Assembly: GCA_004380135.1 (NCBI GenBank)
Contig: QXCR01000066.1
Location: 1-64,000 of the forward strand
Direction of reading: 5' to 3'
Length of the DNA stretch: 64,000 bases
From: Stemphylium vesicarium
Lineage: Eukaryota > Ascomycota > Dothideomycetes > Pleosporales > Pleosporaceae
Positions 10,827 to 23,176 of this stretch are shown one piece after another; positions within the stretch are counted from its first letter, which is position 1, and every line of letters starts with the position of its first letter. The position numbers were made by a program, and so were the translations under genes. The notes under the pieces are model-generated. The model was given only the letters and a program-made list of their open reading frames with translations. It made no database searches and was not told where the DNA came from.

Positions 10827-11201
10827 GTGCCAAGTATGGAGGCGCACGCATGAAAATCCGATCCGGCGGTAGTAGCCGAGTCGCGTCTCTCCTCATTGGT
10901 AAAAGTCGAACTGGCTGCTGCCTTGCTATCTTTGTGCCACCACGCCGAGTCCTTTCACAGTCAGGATAATGTGCCCCTGTAGAATAACCGCCCCAGTGAG
11001 GCTCTGCGTTTCTCAGTCGAGTATCGCGTACCCAGCAGTGGGCGCCACTCAGCCTTCATAGCTCATGTCTTCCCCTCATAATTTGTTCAAATCACGACGG
11101 CGCAATCCTTTTAAGGTTCCACCCTCGTGGCGCGTCAATCCTGAATTTCTAAGCAAACTGCAACCCTGCAGCAAAGAAAAAGCACCACCTCATTTTGGAC
11201 C
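10827..11201 (+). promoter_or_regulatory. Spacer/promoter of the kinase gene
   Basis: 375 bp separate the CorA-like stop from the kinase ATG on the same strand. I see no ORF. It must hold the CorA-like 3' end and the kinase promoter. Confidence 0.35.
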
Positions 11202-14107
11202 ATGACAGAGCCCTGCCGGGCGGCCCGGTACGAGATCGAGGAGAAGCTCTTCGATAACGACAAAACATCATTCTTCCCAACGGATCAGTTGCGCAGAATT
11301 CTCGACAAAGAGAAGGTCCTTGGCGTACTGTCTTGCAGATGCAGAGAATGCGTCGACAATCGCAATTCTCTTCGTGGCGCTCAGATCGATCCAGAAAGAT
11401 CCGTGGACGATATCCGAGGAGGGCCGCACGGTGTGACCACATATTTCGGCGTCTTCGGTCTTCTGATAGTGTCCGAGTTTCCTGCGTTGATCTTCGGCTT
11501 TCTGCGCAAGAGATGCAATGATGAGATTCTAGAAGCTTGGACAACTCATGAAGCAAGATTCTCCGAGGCGGATCTGAAAACATATACAGGCGAATTGTGG
11601 CGTTTCGAAGATCGTTTCAAGCGTTTTACGAGAAAGTTTGCGGCGAATTTGCCCCGGTTCGCGGTCCCGCATATGCAGACGAGCAACTTCCGTCAGTATC
11701 ATGGGAATGTCGTGTTGCCTTTCATCGAAGAGAGGGTTATCGGTTTGAGGGAAGGTCGTGATGGTCTTCTGACGCCGGAAGGCGCAAATGGCACAGTTTT
11801 CGCTTTCAAGATGCATCCAGAGTATTGTCGATTTCCAGTAAGTCAGTCAATTTGCTTCCGCCAGAGCGAAGCTCATAAGTCCAGGACATCAAGGCCATGA
11901 CGGCTCTTGCGAGAAAGCAAATCACTGAAAGGCAGCCACTTGCCTATCTTGAACAATCCAATATCGAATATGTTCAACGATTCAAGCACGACCATATCGT
12001 GAAGCTGATCAAAGCTTTCGGCCACGGTACCACTATCAACTTCATCTTCCCCCTGGCTTGGACGAACCTGGATCATCTGCTGCGTGACCAGGACCGAGGA
12101 TACAGGCACAAGAGAGGTTCGAGACTGGAGACGGCCGATGCTTGGAAGCAATTGTTGGGTATCGCTCAAGCGCTCAAGAAGATCCAAGGTTTCGCAGATG
12201 GAGCCGACAGTAGGATCACCGATCAAGATGTGCAACGAGTGTGCATCCACTTTGACCTGAAACCGGATAATATCCTTGTGGAATCAGAGGATGGCAACTG
12301 GGTCATCACCGACTTCGGATCAGCTGCTTTGGCACAACAACGAAGAGGCAGGACGACTCCTGCAGTGAACGGACATTTCGGAACTGATGCATATGCACCG
12401 CCAGAGTATGCGGACTCAACAATGCACCTCGGCAGAGCCTACGATATCTGGTCGCTCGGTTGTATATTTCTTGAAGTAACGGCATTCATGGTCCTCGGAC
12501 ATCCAGGCATTAAGTCGCTCGATCAAGCGCGACGTTCAAGGCCGTCTTGGATGAAAAATGAGGAAGAGCGTTTCTTTTGCCAAGAGAGACCAGAAGGAGA
12601 CTTCGTCGTCAAACCCGAGGTCCGGAAATTCATATCCAACCTTGGCTTGAACCATGCAAACTTGGAAAACAGTAGCAGGGAGAGCGTAGCCTTTCTTCGA
12701 AAGGTCCTCGATCTGATCAATTGGATGCTGCAACCAGATACTAAAGACAGACCGGAGATCTCACTGGTCGTGCAGACACTGTCCAACGCTTTGAAACACG
12801 CAGAGTCCCAAGCCAAATCGAAGGCACAACCGTTTGTCCTTGGCGCAGACGAAAGAGTCCTCGGAGACCAGCCACTGAATGAACTTCCGCTCGTAAGATG
12901 GTCGACATCCGCTGAGGCTTGGGAAGGTTGCCGATTAGTAGTGCTAGAGAACGAAGCAGGATATCTGCGTCTCCATTGCAGATCCCTGGGCAACGAGCCA
13001 ACAGACATGAGCTTTCGACGCGGCGACGTCAAAATTCTCCCGTACTACGCGTTCTGGGATCCGAACAATTCGTATAGTCACAGAACTTGGCTTGACTTCT
13101 CGTTCCTAAGTGAGGGCAGGCGCGCACCAGTTGCGAACGCGATGCTGGGATTTGAGGGCAACGACGGAGTCAGAGCGGCACGCAAGTTGCAATCCACATT
13201 ATCGTCGCAGGACATTGTCGCCAGCTACGACCTCCAGAGAGTGGCAATTCGGAAGCCTTCGTCATTCAAGAAGCAACTCAAGGGATTTCTTTCGAAGAAG
13301 ACGATGGAACCAGGACTCAATTTCGGCTCCGCCACGATTCAGATCTGGGTTGAGCGAGACACGCAACGATCGACAAATCCTGGTCCCGGCCGGTCCACTC
13401 CTGCTCAATCAAAGTACCGTAGTCGTCCTATACGCATCCTGGACAGACAGGATTCCAAGGTTCCTACGTGTCGGGTGGCGATCTATCTTCACCAACAAGG
13501 CTTTATTTGTTTGATCAGGATCGACTCCAATTGGGTCCAGGAACTCGACGAGGCCAGCGACAAGATCCTAACGTTCCAGCCCCATGCGTCCGAAAAAAAG
13601 AAACTCTTTTACGCGTCGTGGCTTTATCCAACGGCTGAGGAAGCCAGCGAAACAATTCCTGCGGGTGTACCGTTGAGTCCCCAAGTGCTGCAATATTTTG
13701 AGGACCTTGAGTGCTTTGAAACTGAGAACATCGAAGTAGAATTCCTCAACACAGAGCAGCGCCAGGAGTTCAAGATCAGTTTCTTGAACGCAAAAGAGTC
13801 ATGGTATAATATGCTGCAAGCCGCAGAGAGCGTACAACCGGTGAACAGAATGGCGGAAGGAGGCGCACGTCTGCCGCCAGGGGTAGGAATCCCGCCGGTA
13901 CCGACACGCAAAGCTGCTCTAGTTCCAATCGTGAGTCCTCGACCCTCAATCAGCGAAGCAGGATCTGCTGATAGCTCAGATGAGGGCAGGAGTAGGCACG
14001 ACTCCGTCAATGATAGAGAAGCTGTTCATGTGGATCCGAACTATCTGACGGTACCTAGCGCCAACTTTCAGCCTCCGCAACGGAGGGGTACATTCAGGCA
14101 AATTTAA
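11202..14107 (+). CDS. Large orphan protein kinase
   Basis: The CDS is join(11202..11837, 11885..14107), 952 residues. The first 190 residues are a charged helical region of the type found in front of many dothideomycete orphan kinases (FFPTDQLRRILDKEKVLGVL). The kinase domain follows: glycine loop and ATP lysine in GANGTVFAFK (about 194-203), catalytic loop HFDLKPDNILV (about 334, His-Phe-Asp in place of HRD but the Asp is kept), DFGSA (about 354), and the APE region YAPPEYADST with DIWSLGCIFLE. It therefore looks catalytically competent. A further 400-residue C-terminal region is unrecognised and ends in a low-complexity Ser/Pro-rich tail. Probably cytosolic Ser/Thr kinase. The 47 bp intron splits the lysine region and restores phase. 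Its neighbours are the CorA-like gene upstream and a convergent broken membrane-protein gene. Confidence 0.85.
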
Positions 14108-14208
14108 AATTAAGTGTTCAAGTCACTTCATTTTTGACTTAATAGCCATTTAGATTAAAAAATCTCGGATCTGCTTCAGTGCAATTTTTGTTCGATGTTC
14201 GTCTTACA

Positions 14209-14898
14209 TCAAATTGCCTTCCCAGCCCTCGCCTCCGCCCACCTGCTCAGCATCCCCAACAAGCCCCAAACCAGACTCGTAATCGTAAATGCCTGCACCA
14301 GCATTAACGTAGCCCTTCCTCTCACAGTCCTCACATCTGGTCTCGACAGCACCCCCACAACGTCCACAAGCGCAATGTACGCTGTACGCCATATGAGCCG
14401 ATCGAACATGCCTACCACAAACACCAGCAATGGAGCAGAGTGCGGAACAGCAGCGAAGATGACGCCAATGCCCGCCAGCTATGCTAATGCAACCAGGAAC
14501 TCTGAGCGCCGCTGTCGTGCCGGCTCACTGACCTCGTAGCCAGCGACTGGATAGCAGAGCACGTGGTCTGCAATGATGAATTGTAGGTTGATAAGCGTTC
14601 CATACCACATTCCGTAGGTAAAAAGCACAAGAGCTCTAATCGCTTCGTGCTTATGCGTGAGGCGCACGCCGCCGGATGGTATGGTGTCGGGTTGGAACAT
14701 GTATGAGCCCACGATGTACGTGAACAGTGTGAAGAATGCTATCCATAGGAACGCATTCCATGGGCGGTGGGTGAAATTGGTGAGTTGGTAGACGATGGGC
14801 GGGTTCGCGAGAATCACGGGGGGCATGTAGAGGTGGGCGTAGCGATTGCGGGCTCGTGACCGTGGCCGGGCAAGTGATGTATCCACATTATTCTCCAT
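14209..14898 (-). pseudogene. Multi-pass membrane protein with in-frame TAG
   Basis: From the ATG at 14898 the frame encodes about 140 residues, meets TAG at 14481-14479, and then continues open in the same frame for a further 89 codons to TGA at 14209. Both halves are alike in character: before the stop AFLWIAFFTLFTYIVGSYMF and INLQFIIADHVLCYP, after it AGIGVIFAAV, LLVFVVGMFDRLIW and FTITSLVWGLLGML, together five or so membrane helices. No splice sites bracket the stop. The simplest reading is a recent nonsense mutation in a 229-residue membrane protein of unknown family. Stop-codon readthrough or A-to-I mRNA editing of the UAG are alternatives that the sequence cannot decide. The gene lies tail to tail with the kinase (101 bp gap). 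Confidence 0.55.
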
Positions 14899-15298
14899 GG
14901 TGTAGAATGGCTCGAAAGGGTGTGAGTGGTCAAGGAAGACATGTCCGCGAAATGTTTGTGAGTTGGGACGTTGGGAAGTCGCGTCAAGCTTCAGCGCGAA
15001 AAAGGAAAGGCCGGCGCAAAGAGGAAGCTTTATCGATGACACGGCCTTTCGCTGATGCACCCGTCCCGTATCAATCTTCTCGACTTTGCATTACATTACT
15101 CTACAACATCACTAGATGCATGGCGCTTTCTTCGGCAAGCCTCCGTTAACATCGGGACTGCTACAGTAGACTTGCCCGGAAGGAATAGCGAGGGATACCG
15201 GTGTGACAAATGAAACGATACAGCGTGAGACTCGTTGCTTAATTTTGCAACATGAGATTCGAATCGCATCTGGCACTCGAAACCGAGGAATTACAACC
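14899..15298. other. Intergenic, nothing supported
   Basis: Upstream side of the broken membrane-protein gene. Small overlapping frames only; no motif. Confidence 0.3.
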
Positions 15299-15619
15299 TT
15301 ATGTTCGTATAGTCCTCACAGGCCTTACAATCAACTGCTGCCCAATCTCGAATGCAGAGAAAGCCTTCCTCACCTGCTCCGTACACACCAACGACTCCAC
15401 CACCCCATCGTCAACGGGCGGCCCAGTCGTACATCGGACGAACTCTTGTGGATTGCCCGTCCATTCATACGCATTACCGGTCGCATGCTCGAACGCGCAA
15501 GCTTGGCCGTCCAGCTCATCATTGACCACAACGAACAATGTGTTGACCGCGGTATAGTAGTTCAGTAGTTCCACGACATACTGCATCGCATTTTCACGCC
15601 GCAGACCCGTCGCAGACAT
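15299..15619 (-). CDS. Hypothetical short protein or truncated gene end
   Basis: An ATG-initiated frame of 106 residues (starts MSATGLRRENAMQYVVELLN). It has a natural-looking composition, with a hydrophobic strand (TLFVVVND) and no internal low complexity, but I recognise no family. Its start lies about 20 bp from the edge of the TA-rich RIP island at 15640, so it could be the surviving 3' end of a longer gene whose 5' part was destroyed. No intron is needed. Expression is unknown. Confidence 0.35.
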   Translation of the reverse strand: MSATGLRRENAMQYVVELLNYYTAVNTLFVVVNDELDGQACAFEHATGNAYEWTGNPQEFVRCTTGPPVDDGVVESLVCTEQVRKAFSAFEIGQQLIVRPVRTIRT

Positions 15620-15639
15620 GACAATTGTTCGAGGGAGCG

Positions 15640-16560
15640 CTTGTTAGCGCGTCCTCTTTGGGACTAGCGTCCTTGTTCGGCTCGATCATCTCCCACGTAC
15701 GTAGCTCCTATAATATAACAATATTATATTCGCATTATAATCTCTACCTTTTATTAGGTTATAAGCCTAGACTCTCTCTTTTATCGCGCAGGCTATTTAT
15801 TAGTAATAGTATACTTAGTAACTACGTAGGTGCTATCTTAATAGTATATAGTAATATTAGAAGTAAGTTTCTATAATAATAATAAACTAGCTAAATATAA
15901 TAGAAGTAACTACCCTATAAATATAAATAATTAATACTAACTAGTACGCTCTCTCTTAACGAGTAGGCGACTTACTAATAATAGTAAACCTAGCGAACGC
16001 GTAGGTGCTGCCTTAAGGACTAAGCTATAGTAGTTACTAACTTATTAGCGGTGCCGTAGCTATCTAAGGATAGCTCTAACTTATAGCGCTAGGAGAACGC
16101 ATTAAAGCTATACGCATAGGCGAATACCTACGACTAGCTATTATAGAGTACCTAGGAACGTCCTATTATTGTTATTCTAGATCTTTAGAAGGAGCCTATA
16201 TAGTTTAGCACCTCTATAATACCTAAATAAGCTATACTAAACGCAGTAATAACCCGCGTACGCTAGGATAACGATCGTTCTAAGCGTGATTATGCGCGAG
16301 ATAAATAAGAATACTAGCGATAGTAGGCTATAGAGGCTACTGTTACGACCCGAAGTCAAAACGCTTACGACCACGCCGCAACCACGCCGCAACCGCGCCG
16401 CACGAGCAAGACCAGGATGGCGATCCTGCAAAACGCTAACTATTAGTAGTCACGTGACTAATTACTACGCTAAGGACTATTGCTAGGAGCGATTACGACT
16501 ACCGCAACTATCGCTAGAAGTAATTACGACTATTATAACTATTACTAGGAGTTATACCTA
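15640..16560. repeat. RIP-degraded TA-rich island
   Basis: Composition changes abruptly at about 15640. The sequence is dominated by TA, CTA and TAG words with few CpA or TpG dinucleotides, and all frames are riddled with TAA/TAG. This is the same signature as at 400-1500. No protein or repeat structure survives well enough to name the element. Confidence 0.65.
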
Positions 16561-16564
16561 GGCT

Positions 16565-17805
16565 GGCAAATGGGTTGGGGCAACCGCGGGCTAGGTTGGG
16601 GTTGGGTTATGGGCTGCAAGGACCAGAGTCGGGGTTGTGTAACGACGCAGGCAAGACAAGAGATCCGAACTCGGCGTGGTCTCACTCAGAGGTATATAGG
16701 AGTGCGTAGGAGAACCGTAACCTAAGATCTATTAACACCTATAGATCTTATATAAAAAGATTATAGAAAACTACCTATCTATATCTAGAGAATAGTAGGC
16801 TTAAATATATATAGGCTAGGGAGGGCTAAGTTAGAACTGAGTTAGGATTAGGTCCGAAGCGACTCGGGGTTGACTCCGAGTCTGGTCTTGGCTGTAGCTG
16901 TAACGAGGGAGGTAGCCTCGTTATATTAACGCGTATAAGGCGGTTAACTATAACGAGCATGATAAGTCGCCTAATAATTATATTGCAATTAACTTGCGCG
17001 CAGCTTGGCAGAAGGTCGATGACTACTACTCTAAGCTGGACGACTCGCCCGCGTACTACGCTGCTACAATACTCCATCCGATGTGCAAGTACTACTGCGA
17101 TAAGGCGTGGGCTAGGAAGCCCGACTGGCTCGAGGCTAGCAACGCCAGCTTTCAGGCGCTCTGGGCGCAGTATAACACCTCACCGCGCGCGGTAAGGCTC
17201 TTAGCAGTGATCCCAAGCGATATAGATAACGCAATTAATAGTATACTTAATTCTAGTACTGCTATTAGCCTTACCGCTAATAAGGACGAGTTTAAGAGGT
17301 AGAAGCGCAGCGAGCTAGTAGCTAAGAGAGGTATAGAATACGCAGATAACCCTATTAAGTACTAGGTAAGTATACGCGATTACTCTCTTATTCTTAGTAA
17401 GCTTACGCTTAACGTACTCTCTATTTTAGCGTTAAGCTATAAATATAAGCGCCTATTTAGTAAGCTAGGCGACCTCTTAGAGCCGCGACAACGACGTCTA
17501 GGACCTTAACTTCTAGCGGTAATATAGTGCGTATATAGTAGCAAAGAGCTAGCCTTAGAGGCGACGATGAGGTAGTAGAGGAGAAGGTAGTAGACGACGA
17601 TAATATAGAGCTTTTATACAGGCTAGCGACTTAGGACGACAAAACTTAACACTAAGGCTAGCGCTAGTATAGATTATTAAGCGAATTAATTAAGCTTTAA
17701 TTAAGCTTATAATCTTAGCTTATTAACCCTAACAATCTAAGCTAACGCTCTAAAAAAACGAGCAATCCAATCTGACGCCTTAGCTTGGATTGGCTTGATT
17801 GTTGA
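16565..17805 (+). mobile_element. hAT-family DNA transposon relic
   Basis: A plus-strand frame at 16980-17302 reads AWQKVDDYYSKLDDSPAYYA, ATILHPMCKYYC and WLEASNASFQALWAQY, a segment characteristic of fungal hAT transposases. Beyond its stop, translation through RIP stops gives NPIKYW, LNVLSI and FSKLGDLLEPRQRR (about 17350-17500), the C-terminal hAT dimerisation domain with its CECERxFS-type core mutated. The end near 17760-17805 carries inverted CAATCCA/TGGATTG words and a GCTTGGATTGGCTTG motif that could be terminal or subterminal repeats. A Gly/Trp-rich GGGTTGGG stretch at 16565-16620 may be the other end. The boundaries are approximate and no 8 bp target duplication was seen. The element is inactive. 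Confidence 0.7.
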
Positions 17806-19743
17806 CAACTATGGTGGGTGTAGTGTCATTCTTTGGGATTGGTTTGATCACTTATGTGGACATGTGGCGGCTTACCTGCCTATTGACTAGATGACCAGAT
17901 GCATAAGCCACTTAGGTTTTCTCACACAAGGGCTGCCGGAAATGAATATGAAACATTCTCCACTCATTGGTCGGCTGAACCTCATCGTCTTGCCAAAACG
18001 TATGGAAAAGTTTCCCATGACATGACTAGGATCGAAGCCGCTTCTGACTCTCTTTACATCAAGAAAGATTGGCTTGCGAAATATGCCAGCACGTGGGACC
18101 GGAGACGGAGCATTTCTGTTAATGTCAGTCGTAATATCTTGAACTTAGGTTGAGTACAGAAAAACGCCACCGAAAAATAGCCCGCTGCGCTTGGTAGGCT
18201 ATTGAATCGAGCACCGTTGTCATCACGCTAAGATGGTCCGTCAAGCCGGCTGTACTTTAGAAATGGCTAATAGCTTCCCGGTGATCATATCAGCTACGGT
18301 TGGATGCACAAAGAGGGGTGACGTAGTGATGCGAGCACTTAGCAGCGACAGCGGGCAGTAGCGCTTTTGCCCAAGGGGCAGTCGATGGACGTCTTTCAAA
18401 ATAACAACTACACAACTAGTAGCGCTGATACATACTCGATGAGAAAATTTGTTGTTATAAGATAATGCAAAGAAATTACAAGACAGTGTTCCATGATGCA
18501 GGGCCTTGGAAGACGTCATCCACCTGCGGGAGGGCGATAAGGCTGAATCTTTCGGTTGCTGCTTAGGAAAGCCCTACTGCAGCAACCTATCGCGGGCCGC
18601 TAAGACGTAATACTGTAGAGCCTTACCCCAGGTTTTGTATGTGGTAGAGTCGCACGATGAAGCTGCCCAAGTGCGAGGGATGCCCAGGGGACCTATTTGT
18701 CACCATTTAGTCGTCTTGCTCTCTGTGAACAGTTGGAGAAGCTTATTGATCGTGAGGATAAAGATGCTTAGTACCAGGTCTCCCCTTATTAGCCGCTGTA
18801 AACGAGCTGGATCTTGCTTACTGGGTGGTGCGGTGGACGATGATAAGGTTGGTCACGTATTACCTCCTGCAAAAACTGTTGTGAACTCTTTTCATCGCGA
18901 ATTCGACCCACTTATCGGTATACTTCATTAAGAGTATGGATGCCATATAATGTGCACGATAAAAACTTGTCTATCGGCTAGTCCAATGAGCTTTCTGCAG
19001 TAACACGACCCAATCCTCACACAGTTCCAACTATTCTTTGCTTAGGACGCGCCGTTCTGGTTGGAAGCTGCGCATGTATCGTTGAGCACACGGCGCAGCA
19101 GAGCATACGGCTAGGTAGTTATGACAAAACTGCCATGGACGTACAACTTCGAGCTGATCGATCGGGGCGGGTTTGTCTGCGATCAAGATGCCAGAAGCAG
19201 CCTTATTTACATCGACTCCAAGCTCCAATGCGCGTGAAAACAATCTGAAGAGACGTGTTAGTCGTTATAGTTATCAGAAAGCTCGGTTTTATGAATGTAT
19301 ACGCGCGACTTGATTGCATCGCGGCAGGGCACGGAAGACGGAGGACAGAGCTCCGCGCGCCAAAACTACCGTGATCAACCTCCGACCTCGCGCAAACTCA
19401 ATCCGATGCATTCGGTCCTTCCCAGGTTCTCCACATTACGCAACGTCACGTTAGGGCTGCGGAGTCTCCAGATCACGGAGTATCAAGAGCCGGATGCCAG
19501 GCAAGTCCAGACATAAGATGACTGCCGGGCCTACTCCGGCTGGCCGATGCGGTCCTAACGACTCATTCGCAACCCCAAGTGTACATTAGTCCTTCGCGGG
19601 CACCACAATCATGTCGCCGCTGCGCCGTCTTAGAAGAGCCGGCAACGGAAATTTGCTCCTAGCGTACTCCCCAAGATACAATAAGTTGCAATGGCCTGCT
19701 GCGCTCTTTGCCTCGCGCAATCGCACCTACAGCTCGTGTGACA
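17806..19743. other. Gene-poor spacer beyond the hAT relic
   Basis: Ordinary base composition but no supported gene. A plus-strand ATG frame at 17899-18153 (84 codons) and a minus-strand frame at 19031-19240 (containing RALELGVDVNKAASGILIAD, no ATG) look mildly coding-like; the latter could be the last exon of something decayed. Neither matches a family I know. Confidence 0.35.
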
Positions 19744-22545
19744 ATGCGCTTCGAAATGTCTAGCCGGCGGCAGCCTTTCCTACCGCAACTCTTCCTCTTG
19801 GGGACGGCCTTCGGATCCTCATCACTTGTCTCCGCGGCTCCGAAAGATGGCGGCTCTCGGGAGCCGTTGTGGTTGTTCGTGGACCCTTTGATCGGTACTG
19901 TCGGCTCACGTCCTGGTTCCGCGATTGCAGGCGGGAATTCGTTCCCAGGTGCGAGTCTACCGTGGGCGATGGCGAAGCCTGGGATCGACACGAGCTACAT
20001 CGGACTTCCAAACGGCACTGCAGTGGACGCGAATGCTGGATACACGCCTCTTGGGAACGTGACCGCCGTGAGCATGACCCACGTTAGCGGATCTGGAGGA
20101 GCACCAACGTGTTAGTTCTCTGCTTCAACAACCAGTTATCAGTATTGACAGAAGGTAGATGGATTGATCTCACAGATGCCGCTTTTTGGCGATGTTTCCT
20201 CGGTGAACCTTGCCGACAACATGACATATGCCCAAAATCGTAGTCTTGAGTCTGAGTCTGCGACAGTAGGCCTATTTACGACGACTCTGCAGAATGGTGT
20301 CAAGATTGAGATCACCTCTGGCAATCATACCGGATTCATGAGATACACATTTCCTCAACAGGGAGCGCCTTCGAGCAATGCTTCCATCGTAAACGTTGAT
20401 CCGATGATGGCAGCACCCAATGATCAGGATGCGCACGTCCTTGTAGACCTCACGCACGTCCTCCCAGCCTATTCATCGATGGCCTACTCGCAAAAGTTCC
20501 TGCGCGGCGAGCTGCACGTTCCATCCTCCTCCAACGCGCTGCCGTCGTATCATGGGTCTGCAACCTACACAGGTGGCTGGCCGCAGCCTGATTCGCACAC
20601 CATCCACTTTTGCGGCAACTTCAGTGTACCTGCGGGCTCCGTGCTGACTCCAACATCCGATCACGTCCAGCGAGAGCATTCGGACATTGCGCCAGGCGTT
20701 GGCACGTTCAGTTGGCAATACAACCCTTACTCGCCTCCAAGCTTCTCAGCCCGACCGGTTCCCCAGGGGTATGCTGACGTCCGATCTTATGCTGGTAGCG
20801 GCATGGGCTTGGGCGCTTTGTTCAGCTGGTCGCCGACGAAGAAGCAAGTCAATAGTACCCTCACTCTCGAAGCCAAAGTGGGCATTTCGTATATCAGTGC
20901 TGCACAGGCATGCTCGCATGTGGAAAGCGAACTTCCCGATATAAAATCCTTCGAGGATGTCGTGGGACAAGCGAGGCAGGAATGGGAGGAGAAGGTACTA
21001 AACAAAATACAGATCGGTGATGATGGCGACGCGACAAGCAACAATGCGACATTGAAGCGAATGCTGTACTCGGCACTGTACCAGACAGGCCTGATGCCAA
21101 CTGATAAGACGGGCGAGTGCCCTGTATGGGAGTCGAATGACTCGAAACCGTATTACGACGACCACTATGTAAGTTTGCTATTCATCGGTAATAGAGCGGA
21201 GTTCTAATCGCTACAGACGCTGTGGGACACGTACCGGACCTTATTGCCGCTCTACCACTTGATCTTCACAAACCCTTACTCCCGCGTTCTATCTGGACTC
21301 ATTTCGATATTTACCGAGGAGGGTTACCTACCCGCCGGCCGCGCGGCAAACTGGAATGGACGAGTCCAAGGTGGCACGCACGCAGATATTGTCTTAGCCG
21401 ATAGTTTCGTGAAGAGCGTCCGCACACTTTCCGGCGAGGCTGGCCGCGGCGAGCTCGACAGCGCAATCGATTGGCAGGAGGCTTACAGGGCAGTGATGAA
21501 AAATGCAAACGTCATGCCTGAGCGCAATGTTGATCCGGTAGCATTTGATGGGGCCACCAAAGAAGGAAGAGGAGCGTTGGACGACTATCTCTCGCTTCGC
21601 TTCATCACGCGCAACCACACTCGCAGTGTTTCTCGTGGCGTCGAGTATCCGCAAAACGATTTCGCAATCTACAGCATGGCGTCTGGGCTCGAGAAACCGC
21701 AAAATGCGATCGACCAAATGCGCGATCGCGCAAGCTGGTGGCAGAATCAATGGAATCCCACGGCGAACACAACCCTCGACGGCGTTGGCACATTCACCGG
21801 CTTCCCAGGCCCCAGAAATTCCGACGGCACGTGGAACATCACTGCTTATGACCCGCTGAGCTGCGGAACCTGTGGTTGGGACGCCGACATCTACGAGGCG
21901 AAAGTTTGGGAGACTGCATTCAGCGTCGCGCCCCACGACATGGCCAAAGTCATTGAGCTGATGGGTGGTGATGAGGCATTCGTTCGTCGCCTGGACGCTA
22001 GTTTTGTTCCTGGCTTCGGCACATCGGTCGGCGCAAACAACGATGCCGGCTCCGCCCTTTTCAACCCCGGCAACGAACCGTCTTTCGCGACGCCGTTCCT
22101 CTACAATTACGTCCCTGGTATGCACTGGAAAACGGTTAAACAGACACGAGCCACAGTCGATAGCTTCTACAGCGACGAGCGCAACGGTTACCCAGGAAAC
22201 ATCGACGGCGGTGCTTTACCTAGTTGGCTGATCTTCAACCTCATAGGCATGTACCCCATGCCTGGACAGCCGCTCTATCTCCTCTCCGCGCCTCGCTTCT
22301 CGTCGCTGAACGTCTCGCTCTTCGGCGGAACAGCAGTAGAGACATCCTTGACCGTTCTGGCACGCAATCTGTCAAGCACAAGCTACTACCCGCAAAAGGT
22401 CACGTGGAACGGGCAAGAGCTCGACCGAGCTTGGCTTAAGCATGGAGATATTGCGCAGGGAGGCGAGCTTGTGTTTTACATGGGCGAGGAGCCCAGCAAG
22501 TGGGATATGGGTGAGCGGCCGTGGTCGTTGTCGGCTTGGTCGTGA
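19744..22545 (+). CDS. Secreted GH92 alpha-1,2-mannosidase
   Basis: The CDS is join(19744..20110, 20159..21168, 21217..22545), 901 residues. A hydrophobic N-terminus (PQLFLLGTAFGSSSLVSA) is a signal peptide, so the enzyme is exported. Family 92 hallmarks follow in order: WLFVDPLIGT, GNSFPGASLPWAMAKPG, SMTHVSGSGG joined across the first intron to the SQMPLFGD block, then in the last exon the DDHY/TLWDTYRT junction, GYLPAGRAANW, YDPLSCGTCGWD, and the C-terminal YPGNIDGG, LIGMYPMPGQPLYLLS. GH92 enzymes are Ca2+-dependent inverting exo-alpha-mannosidases trimming N- or O-mannans. Length fits the family. The start at 19744 was preferred over an upstream TTG. Many N-glycosylation sequons (NXS/T) agree with secretion. 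It likely scavenges mannose from host or fungal glycoproteins. Confidence 0.92.
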
Positions 22546-23176
22546 GTTTGACCGCCATCATCCACAATCGACGCACAATCAACGCGAACAAGTAGCGAAA
22601 GGGTAAGCTTTGCGAACCTAAGCGTCAATTTGCGAAATAAACGTGCCTCTCTAAGCAATCAAGATAGTTAGACCAAATCTTACTGTAAGACTACAGTTTT
22701 GCGCAGCGCCCACGAACGACAACCCTGCTGATAGGCAATCAAGCAAACTCAGTGTTCAGACGACGCGTTTTTAGACATAGTCTTCACTCATTTCTCGGGA
22801 TATGTTTTTTCCCCAGCAAATATTCATGAACAACAGTTTTCCTTGTCTCCAAAATTCCCCGTTCGATACAAGGCGACTGTCATTTCACGCGCGTTTGCTG
22901 TCGTCGCTTGGTCAGCAACGCGATTGCACGTAATGTTAGGAAAACTACTTCTAAAATATATGACACGACAGCCTAGCCTGTTGCCTTCTCCACAATGCAT
23001 CTCCAAATTTGGGTTGCGACGCGCCCTCGTCCATGGCGTGGGGAAGAAGGGCGCAACGGCTAAGGGCAGTCCACCTTCCGCTTCCAGATGCTATGTCAGC
23101 AGCGTATTTCAGGCAGCGACATCCCAACGTCAAACGTAATATTCATACTTCTCTTCTCAAACAACCTCCCATCAAC
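22546..23176. other. Intergenic: GH92 3' end and GNAT promoter
   Basis: No ORF of substance. The last 200 bp form the promoter and leader of the acetyltransferase gene. Confidence 0.35.
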
